Below are positions 25,607 to 33,193 of a DNA stretch of 64,000 nt, piece by piece. Position numbers and translations under genes: made by a program. The stretch is from RHLJ01 sp965247355. GTDB lineage: Bacteria; Bacteroidota; Rhodothermia; Balneolales; Balneolaceae. Location of the stretch: positions 1,364,001 through 1,428,000 of the forward strand of contig OZ252011.1 in assembly GCA_965247355.1 (NCBI GenBank), written 5' to 3'. The number at the start of each line of letters is the position of its first letter. Position 1 is the stretch's first letter. The notes below the pieces were generated by a model. That model saw only the letters and a list, made by a program, of their open reading frames with translations, made no database searches and had not been told where the DNA came from.

Positions 25607-26104
25607 TGGATAACTTATCCATCTTTTTTAAAATCAAATTGCTGATCTAATCCCCAAAACGGCCTTAGAATTGTTGTCGGAAATAGTGAACGAATGATCG
25701 AAGCGAATCCGAAGGATGAAGAATTCCACACAGGCTCGGATTAGTAAACCCGGACAAAAGAACGTAGACCATTGGAATTCTTCAGCGAGAACATGGTGAA
25801 CCCGACAAGAATTCGTAGCCCTGCCTTTGCCGTAGCGGCTTCGCGCAGGCAGGCTTGATCTTTTGTTACTGACGCCTGTCCCGTTGCAGAACGGGAAGTC
25901 AAGCCAAAAGTAAGAAGAGAATGTAAATGCCCATAGATTCAATACCCCACTTCAGATCATTTAAAAGAGCCTAAGCATTAGGAACAAGTGGAAAGGGAAA
26001 ATCTGAAGTACTTATTTATTAAACATCGTATCCTTTAAAAAATAAAAAAACTGCCTATTTGACCGTGCGACTTTTTTGGGTACCATTTTCGTAAGAATGC
26101 GCTC
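25607..26104. other. Intergenic region, repeat copy B and leader
   Basis: About 500 bases without a gene. Structured repeat copy B occupies 25644-25922. The remaining ~180 bases upstream of the ABC exporter are AT-rich and show nothing I can assign. Confidence 0.6.
25644..25922 (+). repeat. Structured dispersed repeat, copy B with nested hairpin insert
   Basis: 279 bp. Same order of elements as copy A: helix 2 arms GAATTGTTGTCGG and CCGACAAGAATTC, the identical 11-bp helix 1, and the CCCGTT-GCAG-AACGGG hairpin. Relative to copy A it carries about 34 extra bases (25821-25854) forming CCTGCC..GGCAGG, an inserted palindromic unit placed between helix 2 and the 3' hairpin so that neither is broken. 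Confidence 0.8.
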
Positions 26105-27844
26105 ATGAGTAAAAATAAAAATGTCACCTTCGGCTGGGCGGTAAAAAACATCATCTGGCCAAGAAGAAAAACCCTCTTTATCGGCCTCCTGCTAATCATA
26201 ATAAGCAGACCTGCAGGCCTGGTACTTCCGGCAGCAACCAAATATCTTTTGGATGATGCTGTTCCCAACAAAGACTTTCAAATGCTTAAGCTCATTACGA
26301 TCGTCATTGTTATCTCACTAATCGTACAAGCTGTCTCATCCTTCCTTCTGACACGAATTCTGAGTGTGGAAGCACAATTTCTTATCTCGGAACTGAGAGT
26401 GAAAGTGCAGAAGAAAATCCTTTCTCTGCCGATCAACTTTTTTGATAATAATAAATCCGGTGCTCTGGTTTCCAGAATCATGACCGATGTTGAAGGAGTT
26501 CGAAATCTGGTTGGGACCGGTCTGGTTCAACTGATTGGCGGAAGTATTACTTCTATTCTTGCCCTAATCCTGTTGCTCCGAATCAGTCCATCCATGACCA
26601 TCTTCACCTTAATTCCGGTTGGATTGTTTGCCTTTATCGCTTTGAAGGCTTTTGGCAAAATAAGACCCATTTTCAGAGAGCGCGGGAAATTAAATGCAGA
26701 AGTTACCGGACGTTTGACTGAGACACTAAACGGTGTTCGGGTAATCAAAGGCTTTAATGCAGAAGCATCAGAGAATCTCACCTTTGAAGCCGGTGCCAGA
26801 AGGTTATATGAAAATGTGAAATCCAGCTTAACAGCAACGGCCTTTGTAACCAGTGCCGGAACTTTTCTGATTGGCCTTGCCAGTGCCGGTATTCTTGCAA
26901 TGGGTGGATATTATATGATTGAAGATAAACTGACAGCCGGTGAATTGATTTCTTTCATTTCCTTACTGGCATTTATGATCGCTCCCATTGTTCAGATGAG
27001 TAATATTGGGAGTCAGCTTACCGAGGCATTTGCCGGTCTTGATCGAACGGAGGAAATCATGAAAATGGATCCTGAAGATTTGATCGAAGACCGCCCCATC
27101 GTGCTCGAAAAAGTAGATGGAGACATCGAGTTTAACAATGTCTCTTTTGCCTATGAACAGGATAAAGAAGTATTGAAAGAGATCTCTTTTAAAGCTCCTC
27201 CGGGTTCGGTTACTGCGTTAGTGGGAAGCTCTGGTTCCGGGAAATCCACTACTGCGAGTCTTGCAGCGACCTTCCTTAATGCACGAAAAGGATTAATCAC
27301 CATCGATGGTCATGATATTTCAAAAGTAAACCTTTCAAGCTATCGAAAGCATTTGGGTGTGGTGCTTCAGGATGACTTCCTTTTCGAAGGAACCATCAGA
27401 GAAAACATACTTTTCCCACGCCCTGATGCTACAGAATCAGAATTGCAGGATGCCATACAAGGAGCCTACGTAAATGAGTTTACCGATCGTTTTGAAGACG
27501 GACTGGAAACTGTGATTGGAGAGCGTGGAGTTAAATTATCCGGTGGACAGAAGCAACGTATTTCCATTGCCAGAGCGCTGCTTGCTAATCCCAAAGTGAT
27601 TATTCTGGATGAGGCTACTTCCAATTTGGATACCGAAAGTGAAACCTATATTCAGAAAAGTCTGGATGGCTTGATGAAAGACCGTACCACTTTTGTAATA
27701 GCTCACAGACTCAGCACTATCCGAAAAGCCAATCAGATTTTGGTTATAGAAGATGGACGGATTGTAGAGCGCGGCACCCATGACGAACTGATAGCCAAAG
27801 AAGGCAGATACTTTGAACTCTACACCTATCAAAGCAGGATTTAG
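26105..27844 (+). CDS. ABC exporter, fused membrane and ATPase domains (MsbA-like)
   Basis: 579 residues, a half-transporter. About six membrane helices occupy residues 1-310, with the exporter-type coupling region 'LTETLNGVRVIKGFNAEASE'. The ATPase follows with Walker A GSSGSGKST, signature LSGGQKQR, Walker B 'VIILDEATSNLDTESE' and H-loop 'VIAHRLSTIRKA'. It should work as a homodimer in the inner membrane exporting lipid or drug-like substrates. Substrate unknown; MsbA-like lipid flippase and multidrug exporter are both possible. Monocistronic. Confidence 0.93.
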   Translation: MSKNKNVTFGWAVKNIIWPRRKTLFIGLLLIIISRPAGLVLPAATKYLLDDAVPNKDFQMLKLITIVIVISLIVQAVSSFLLTRILSVEAQFLISELRVKVQKKILSLPINFFDNNKSGALVSRIMTDVEGVRNLVGTGLVQLIGGSITSILALILLLRISPSMTIFTLIPVGLFAFIALKAFGKIRPIFRERGKLNAEVTGRLTETLNGVRVIKGFNAEASENLTFEAGARRLYENVKSSLTATAFVTSAGTFLIGLASAGILAMGGYYMIEDKLTAGELISFISLLAFMIAPIVQMSNIGSQLTEAFAGLDRTEEIMKMDPEDLIEDRPIVLEKVDGDIEFNNVSFAYEQDKEVLKEISFKAPPGSVTALVGSSGSGKSTTASLAATFLNARKGLITIDGHDISKVNLSSYRKHLGVVLQDDFLFEGTIRENILFPRPDATESELQDAIQGAYVNEFTDRFEDGLETVIGERGVKLSGGQKQRISIARALLANPKVIILDEATSNLDTESETYIQKSLDGLMKDRTTFVIAHRLSTIRKANQILVIEDGRIVERGTHDELIAKEGRYFELYTYQSRI

Positions 27845-28282
27845 AAGATTGCTTTCATACAAGATTATAAGCTAAACTGGCTTAGCGTTCTAGCCGGAAC
27901 TGTCTCTCCTTGGCGGAGACAGAAATCAAACTTGTTTGATTTCAGAGGGAGGACAGGAGTGGCTACCAATGTCTGGATCGCACTGTCCTCTCCCTGATCA
28001 TCAGGCAAGCCTGCTGATCGGTCCCTCCCCAAGGAGGGACAGGCCTCTCATTCTACTCCGGATTCCGGGCATACGCCGCGGAATGACTCTATGTATTTTC
28101 CTGCATCTTATTCAGGCTAGGAATACCTTGCTGTTAAGGGATAAATAGAGTTTATTCATTTTATTCCTAAGTATAAATAGGATAAAGTGAATAAAACTTA
28201 AACTTGAAATAGGGATAAAGTGAATAGAAATCATTTTACTCTGTTGTTGTGCTTAATGCAGAAAAAACACTAAAATTGAGAC
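27845..28282. other. Intergenic hairpin cluster and AT-rich repeats
   Basis: About 440 bases, no gene. 27897-28090 is a run of palindromes: CTGTCTC..GAGACAG, GAAATCAAAC-TT-GTTTGATTTC (perfect), GATCATCAGGC-AA-GCCTGCTGATC, and GTCCCTCC..GGAGGGAC. 28151-28226 holds inverted and direct repeats of GATAAAGTGAATA upstream of the ParB-like gene, listed separately. Confidence 0.65.
28151..28226. promoter_or_regulatory. Putative binding-site cluster upstream of ParB-like gene
   Basis: GATAAAGTGAATA occurs at 28181-28193 and 28214-28226, exactly 33 bp apart, close to three helical turns. A reverse-complement version (TTTATTCATTTTATTCC, 28151-28167) lies to the left and forms an imperfect inverted repeat with 28180-28195. 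The cluster ends 57 bases before the ATG at 28283. The arrangement suits an autoregulatory operator or parS-like sites; no direct evidence of which protein binds. Confidence 0.5.
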
Positions 28283-29512
28283 ATGAGTCAAAAAATAGAA
28301 GATATTAAAATAGATGACTTGGTTCTTTGGACCGAAAACCCAAGAGACCCAATTGACCCCCAAAGTAGCGACCAAGATGTAGCTGATAAGGCATGGATAG
28401 ACGAACACGCCAAATGGAATTTGCTCAAGTTGGCCAAGGAAATGAAGGAATTTTATGATTTCAGTGAGTTGCCGACTGTAGTTTATCATGGCAAAAAGCC
28501 AGTTGTTTATGACGGTAATAGAAGAATGATATTGGCAAAACTAAAACATGACCTTGTAAAACTTTCAGATTTTGATAAAACTAAACTACCTCATATTCCC
28601 AAGATTATACCTTGTAATGTTTGCGACAAAGATATTGCTATTAAAAATGTATTTAGGAAACATGGTGATTCGGGTTCATGGTCTCCATTGGATAGGGATA
28701 TTTTCATAAATAAGTATATGAATGGGCCAAAAAGTACTTTCCTAAAAATTGATGAATCAACGGGCATTATTTCTAAAAACCCACATTTAAATCAGGTTTT
28801 CGTTAAAAATGAAATTTTCACTACCGAAAAACTCAAAGAGATGGGCTTCGAGTTTAATCAAGATGACTTAGAGAGCAAACACTCAAAATCTGAAGCTAAA
28901 ACTATACTAAACGACATATCAAGTAAAGTTGCTTCAAAGACTATAACGACAAGAAAGAATCGAGGGAAAATTATTGACGTATTAGACAAATCTTCAAGAA
29001 GTCTGATTGATGCTAACAAGAAAAAGCCACTATCAAAAATTCAAGTAAGTGCGACAGGTACTATAACGACACCCAAAAAAAAACAAGCCCCTAGAACAAA
29101 GAAACAAGAACCTGAAATTTTCAATGGTAAACTATACTTAAAGTCAGGGCAAGTTAGCGACCTATATAGAGATATTGTTGACTTATACGGATTCTACCAA
29201 CAGAAAAAAGATACATTTAGTCAGTACTTCCCAAGTTTAGTTCGTATGGCGTTGAGGCTGCTTTGTGAAACTGCGGCCACCGACAGCGGATTAAACTTAG
29301 ATAAATATCTAAAAGCGAATTTTAAAAACGCCAAAAAGAACTTAGACAAAGATGCCAAGACAACCCTTTCTACTCAAAATGTAAGCGAAAGTACACTAAC
29401 TCAATTGCTCCATATTGGTGCCCATAATTATCAAGCTAGTAATAACCTTGACCAAACTATAGCAGTTTCTATCATAGTTGGTGAAATCATAACAATCACT
29501 CATGGCAGATAG
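28283..29512 (+). CDS. ParB/Srx-like N-terminal domain protein, putative Dam partner
   Basis: 409 residues. The N-terminus resembles a ParB-like fold: 'IDDLVLWTENPRDPI', then the ParB-type box 'VVYDGNRRMILAKL' with GNRR at 78-81. The middle (about 190-285) is Lys/Thr-rich and linker-like. The C-terminal ~120 residues are helical, with 'SLVRMALRLLCETAATDSG' and 'LLHIGAHNYQ' recalling HEPN/DUF4145-type domains (weak inference). It overlaps the adenine methylase by 11 bases, so the two form one module. Likely horizontally acquired: AT-rich and surrounded by repeats. Function unknown; nuclease, regulator or defence roles are possible. Confidence 0.7.
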   Translation: MSQKIEDIKIDDLVLWTENPRDPIDPQSSDQDVADKAWIDEHAKWNLLKLAKEMKEFYDFSELPTVVYHGKKPVVYDGNRRMILAKLKHDLVKLSDFDKTKLPHIPKIIPCNVCDKDIAIKNVFRKHGDSGSWSPLDRDIFINKYMNGPKSTFLKIDESTGIISKNPHLNQVFVKNEIFTTEKLKEMGFEFNQDDLESKHSKSEAKTILNDISSKVASKTITTRKNRGKIIDVLDKSSRSLIDANKKKPLSKIQVSATGTITTPKKKQAPRTKKQEPEIFNGKLYLKSGQVSDLYRDIVDLYGFYQQKKDTFSQYFPSLVRMALRLLCETAATDSGLNLDKYLKANFKNAKKNLDKDAKTTLSTQNVSESTLTQLLHIGAHNYQASNNLDQTIAVSIIVGEIITITHGR

Positions 29513-30383
29513 CGAACGACATAGCCAGTTTGAATCCCCATTACGGTATCCAGGTGGTAAAGCTTGTATATTCCCTTTCATTTCTAATCTTTTTTATGAA
29601 AATAACCTTCTCGGTGTGAACTATGCTGAACCTTATGCAGGTGGTTCAGGTCTTGCACTCAAGTTATTGTTCAATGAGTTTGTAAATGAAATATTTATTA
29701 ATGATTACGACTATTCAATTTTTTCATTTTGGCATTCAATATTAGAATCAAATCAAAGGTTTTGCGATTGGATTGAAGATGTAGAAATAGACATAGAGAA
29801 TTGGAAATATTTTAAATCAGTTCAAAAAAATCCAGACGAATACAGCCAATTTGAAGTAGGACAAGCAGTCTTTTTCCTGAATAGGACTAATATATCTGGA
29901 GTTATCAAGGGTGGCCCAATAGGTGGATATGAACAGAAAGGGAAATACAAAATCAACGCTAGATTTAATAAATCAGACCTCATTAAAAGAATTGAGAGAA
30001 TTGCCAAATTCAAGCACAGAATTAGAATTAGCAACCTTGATGGAATACGGTTTATAAAGAAAATAGATAAAAGTAGCCAAAACACCTTTATCTACCTTGA
30101 CCCTCCTTACGTTCACAAAGGAGTAGATTTGTACATGAACTACTTCAAAAAGAAAGACCATGAAAATCTTGCTCGACAAGTTGAAAAGATAAATCACAAA
30201 TGGTTAGTCTCTTATGACAACAATGACTTTATTATTAAGCTCTACAACAACCAGCAAAGACTTAGGTATAGTCTATCACAATCAGCTTCAAATCGAGTTG
30301 GAAATGAAATTTTAGTCTTTTCAGAACAATTAAACTTCAATAATTCGATCGAGAAACTTAAGAATGTAGAATTAATAAAATAA
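29502..30383 (+). CDS. D12-class DNA adenine N6-methyltransferase (Dam-like)
   Basis: 293 residues. The D12/Dam family order is visible: 'PLRYPGGK' (13-20), AdoMet motif I 'YAEPYAGGSGLALKL' (41-55), 'FFLNRTNISG' near 125, and the catalytic DPPY (200-203) in 'FIYLDPPYVHKG'. It should methylate adenine N6 in a short palindromic site. No restriction endonuclease gene is adjacent; the partner is the ParB-like gene, whose last codons it overlaps. Low-GC composition fits acquisition. Confidence 0.92.
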   Translation: MADSERHSQFESPLRYPGGKACIFPFISNLFYENNLLGVNYAEPYAGGSGLALKLLFNEFVNEIFINDYDYSIFSFWHSILESNQRFCDWIEDVEIDIENWKYFKSVQKNPDEYSQFEVGQAVFFLNRTNISGVIKGGPIGGYEQKGKYKINARFNKSDLIKRIERIAKFKHRIRISNLDGIRFIKKIDKSSQNTFIYLDPPYVHKGVDLYMNYFKKKDHENLARQVEKINHKWLVSYDNNDFIIKLYNNQQRLRYSLSQSASNRVGNEILVFSEQLNFNNSIEKLKNVELIK

Positions 30384-30623
30384 AAAGCAAGAAAGCACAA
30401 CAAAACCTATACGCAATGCCCTTCGGGACACGGCACATAGCCAAACCGTTAAAGAATTCGCTTCGCTGTTCCCTTCTTTCTAAGTTCTTCCTTCGGAAAC
30501 CTGTGCTGAAGTTGATTCAGTATGCAATCCAGAAGCTCTTACTTCTATTCTGAATAATTACCTCAAAAAGAGTATCATTATCGTCCAACAGAAATATGAA
30601 CTCCATCAAAATTTTGATCTACT
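30384..30623. other. Intergenic region with short dispersed repeat copy 3
   Basis: 240 bases without a gene. 30487-30546 is another copy of the GTGCTGAA..TTCAGTATGCA repeat. At about 30411-30455 the sequence has TGCC..GGCA pairing around CTTCGGGACAC followed by AACCGTTA, which superficially recalls cassette-junction sequences but is not convincing. Confidence 0.5.
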
Positions 30624-30926
30624 ATGATAGCCAGAGTCTGGAAAGGAAGAACGAAAGTTGAAGACGCAGAAAAGTATACGGAGTTCATGAAATCAAGGGC
30701 AGTGCCGGATTATAAGTCGACGGAAGGGTTTATAAAACTGACTTTTCTGAAGCGAGTAGATAGTCAATACGCTTACTTCGATCTGATCACCTTTTGGGAA
30801 AGTATGGAGGTCATTAAAAACTTTGCCGGAGATGACATAGAAAAAGCTAAATATTACCCCGAAGACAACGAATTCCTTATTGATTTCCCGGAAAAAGTTA
30901 CCCACTTCGAAGTATTTGCTGAGTAA
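30624..30926 (+). CDS. ABM-like (antibiotic biosynthesis monooxygenase fold) protein
   Basis: 100 residues starting 'MIARVWKGRTKVEDAEKYTEF' (in part) with 'EGFIKLTFLKRVDSQYAYFDLITFWESME'-type strands and ending 'KVTHFEVFAE'. It fits the dimeric alpha/beta ferredoxin fold of the ABM/heme-degrading monooxygenase superfamily. A catalytic function cannot be assigned. ATG at 30624; isolated from neighbours. Confidence 0.75.
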   Translation: MIARVWKGRTKVEDAEKYTEFMKSRAVPDYKSTEGFIKLTFLKRVDSQYAYFDLITFWESMEVIKNFAGDDIEKAKYYPEDNEFLIDFPEKVTHFEVFAE

Positions 30927-31009
30927 TCCCAAAAACCTTCTCCACTACTTTAAAGAGTCTGTGGGATAGAAAATAATTTTATACTTTAGGGCCAAACCAA
31001 TCTTTGAAA

Positions 31010-31879
31010 ATGAAACGATCTCTGTTATTCTTCTTTACTCTTTCGCTATTCACTTCTTTAACCCTTTTGTCCTGTGCAAAGAAAGAATCCGGTACTGAAC
31101 CGACCTCAAAAGACGGTGCGCCCTCTTACGATCCGGGTGAATCCTGGGAACTTGTTTGGGCCGATGAATTTTCAGGAGATAAAGTAAATCCAGACAACTG
31201 GAATTATCAGGTTGTAGAGGCAGGTCGATTTAATCAGGAGTGGCAGCGTTACACGAACAGTGAAGAGAATGCTTATGTAGAAAATGATCTTCTTGTTATT
31301 AAAGCGATTCATGAAAGTGATGAACATGGACTTGATCAATACACATCAGCGCGATTAAATACTGCTAATAAGCAATCCTGGAAATACGGGAAAATTGCTG
31401 CACGAATTAAACTCCCTTATGGTGAGGGAATCTGGCCTGCTTTCTGGATGCTGGGTGCTAATATTTCTGAAACCGGTGGCGACACCCCCTGGCCGCAATC
31501 GGGCGAAGTTGATATTCTGGAATTGTATGGCACTAAAGATGACGCTACCGTGGAGGCAAACATTCATTATGCAGATGAGTCTAACTCGCATGCAATGATG
31601 GGCGCAGTGTCTTATACCTTAGAGGAAGGCACTTTTGCTGATGATTTCCACATATTTGAACTTGAGTGGACCGAAGAGAAAGTAACATGGTTTGTTGATG
31701 GAAATGAATATGCTTCCTATCCGATTACTTCCGATGAATTAACCGAATTTCATAAGGAATTTTTTCTACTCTTCAATATTGCCGTAGGAGGAACCTGGGC
31801 AGGCAGACCTGATGAAACAACCGTTTTTCCTCAGTATATGTATGTGGATTGGGTGCGGGTGTATCAGTCTGAAGAGTAA
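31010..31879 (+). CDS. Glycoside hydrolase family 16 lipoprotein, third paralogue
   Basis: 289 residues from ATG at 31010 (a TTG two codons upstream is the alternative). Lipoprotein signal with lipobox LLSC (LTLLSCAKKESG). GH16 features: 'WELVWADEFSG', 'EGIWPAFWMLG', catalytic ExDxxE in 'GEVDILELYG', and the end 'MYVDWVRVYQS'. More diverged from the pair at 11.8-13.4 kb than those two are from each other. Predicted surface beta-glucanase. Confidence 0.93.
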   Translation: MKRSLLFFFTLSLFTSLTLLSCAKKESGTEPTSKDGAPSYDPGESWELVWADEFSGDKVNPDNWNYQVVEAGRFNQEWQRYTNSEENAYVENDLLVIKAIHESDEHGLDQYTSARLNTANKQSWKYGKIAARIKLPYGEGIWPAFWMLGANISETGGDTPWPQSGEVDILELYGTKDDATVEANIHYADESNSHAMMGAVSYTLEEGTFADDFHIFELEWTEEKVTWFVDGNEYASYPITSDELTEFHKEFFLLFNIAVGGTWAGRPDETTVFPQYMYVDWVRVYQSEE

Positions 31880-31919
31880 AGGCAGCTAATGAAACAAACT
31901 TTGTAGCAGTATAGGGAGC

Positions 31920-31990
31920 TCAAGGTGACAGCTTTAAATTTATAACTTCAGCCAATTTACTTGCTGCTTCTTTATTTCTGTGCCCCCATC
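31920..31990 (-). pseudogene. Degenerate 3' fragment of the ATP-grasp gene
   Basis: On the minus strand this reads 'NKEAASKLAEVINLKLSP' and a stop. It aligns with the C-terminus of the ATP-grasp protein encoded at 32285-33193 ('REKSAASKLAEEILKRVSSFT'), with the same AAGTAA.TTGGCTGAAG core at nucleotide level. Only the last ~20 codons are recognisable. Probably a leftover of a duplication or rearrangement. Confidence 0.55.
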
Positions 31991-32036
31991 CCTCGCTGCT
32001 GAAAAGAACTGGGAAGAAAAAAAATTTGGTTTGTAG
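31991..32036 (+). pseudogene. Degenerate 3' fragment of a YHS-domain gene
   Basis: On the plus strand this reads 'LAAEKNWEEKKFGL' and a stop, matching the end of the YHS protein at 25148-25606 ('PAAEKNWDAKSFKQ'); the nucleotide core GCTGA.AAGAACTGGGA is nearly identical. It abuts the ATP-grasp fragment, so two gene tails have been joined here. Confidence 0.5.
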
Positions 32037-32066
32037 AAATTCAATTTTAGCAGAGTATGAATTTAA

Positions 32067-32275
32067 ATAGCCCCGGGATTTATCCCGGGGAAACGTAAAA
32101 ATAAAAAATTCCCCGAGGCTCAAACTTGTTAAATAGAAAAACGGTATCGAGGGGGGACAAACTTGATTTGGTAATGGATGCCCAACCCTTCGAATTGAAT
32201 TGCAGGCTAAAAATAAAATAGTGCCTCGGGTTGTATTAACATCTATTATCACCCCCGGATAAATCCGGGGGCTAT
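32067..32275. mobile_element. MITE-like element with ~24-bp terminal inverted repeats
   Basis: The left end is ATAGCCCCGGGATTTATCC and the right end reads GGATAAATCCGGGGGCTAT; each end is also a near-perfect hairpin on its own (32071-32090; 32252-32271). Inside, CCCCGAGGC and GCCTCGGG make a further inverted pair. About 209 bp, no coding content, no obvious target duplication. It could equally be a compound REP-like palindrome. Together with the gene tails it fills the gap between the GH16 and ATP-grasp genes. Confidence 0.55.
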
Positions 32276-32284
32276 TGAAAACAA

Positions 32285-33193
32285 TCAGGTGAAAGAACTT
32301 ACCCTTTTTAAAATTTCTTCAGCCAACTTACTTGCAGCACTTTTTTCTCTTCGAAACCATAATTCCGGTTCAACAAGCTCTACTTCGGAAACAGCTAATT
32401 CTCCTTCATTGTCCCACATTACATCTACACGTGCATAGGCAGGAAGTGGATCACAGGCGTTAACGACCTTCTCAGCAAAGGCGGTCTCTTCTTTTGATGC
32501 AGAATATTCGTGAAGTGTTCCTCCAAAATCGTCCTGAACACGGAAATCTCCGGCTTTACCCTTCTTGAGTACGGAATGCGTGTATTTACCACCAATCACC
32601 ATAAAGGAAACCTCCCCTTTAGTCATGATATTCTTCTGAAAAGGCTGAAGCATCATATCTTCGTTGGCAATCAGCTCTGCAAAAATATCTTCATGTGCTT
32701 CAATATTGCCAGAATTCATTCGGTAAGTATGTCGGGCAGCTCCTGCAATGGTAGGTTTCAGAATCACTTCTTCCCACCCGGTTTCGGCAATACATTCAGT
32801 TAAAGAATTTTCCTCCCCTTGCCTGATGTACTTCGTTTCTACCACACGAATTCCCTTCTCCTGTAAATCCCTGAGATACCATTTGTCCATATTCCAGCGG
32901 ATTTGGGAGATTGGATTGATGAACTGAGTCTGTGATTCAACCTTATCTAACCAGGCTTTGAACTCTTTGAAACGGTCAAAGTAATCCCAGGTTGTTCTGA
33001 ATACAGCACATTTGGTGGAACTCCAGTTAAAATCAGGATCAGCCCAGTCTTTTCGTGCGACTTTAAGGCCTAGTTCTTCCAAGGCTTTTTGAAGCTGTCC
33101 GTCTTCGGTAAGAACATTCTGAATGTAGTCATTAACCTTCGTCGGGTTTACATACCTCGATTCCGTTAAAATGACTACATCAAAATCTTTCAT
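32285..33193 (-). CDS. ATP-grasp (RimK/glutathione-synthetase-like) protein
   Basis: 302 residues. Pattern of small ATP-grasp ligases: 'CAVFRTTWDYFDRFKEF', 'NMDKWYLRDLQEKGIRVVET', 'EEVILKPTIAGAARHTYR', 'MLQPFQKNIMTKGEVSFMVI' and the metal-binding end 'AYARVDVMWDNEGELAVSEVELVEPELWF' (in parts). It probably joins a carboxylate to an amine using ATP; substrates unknown. The ATG touches the stop of the DEAD-box helicase gene, so both are on one transcript. A degenerate copy of its 3' end lies 300 bases downstream. Confidence 0.85.
   Translation of the reverse strand: MKDFDVVILTESRYVNPTKVNDYIQNVLTEDGQLQKALEELGLKVARKDWADPDFNWSSTKCAVFRTTWDYFDRFKEFKAWLDKVESQTQFINPISQIRWNMDKWYLRDLQEKGIRVVETKYIRQGEENSLTECIAETGWEEVILKPTIAGAARHTYRMNSGNIEAHEDIFAELIANEDMMLQPFQKNIMTKGEVSFMVIGGKYTHSVLKKGKAGDFRVQDDFGGTLHEYSASKEETAFAEKVVNACDPLPAYARVDVMWDNEGELAVSEVELVEPELWFRREKSAASKLAEEILKRVSSFT

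Noticed and set aside
25634..25942. Long minus-strand reading frame across repeat copy B
   Set aside because: It includes the inserted palindrome, has Cys/Phe/Ser-rich nonsense composition and is not matched by copy A in frame.
30411..30455. Integron attC-like site after the Dam-like gene
   Set aside because: The paired TGCC/GGCA and AACCGTTA look suggestive, but there is no full R/L box symmetry and no integrase in the window.
31920..32252. 110-codon minus-strand frame between GH16 and ATP-grasp genes
   Set aside because: Only its last ~20 codons resemble a protein (the ATP-grasp tail). The rest crosses the MITE-like element.
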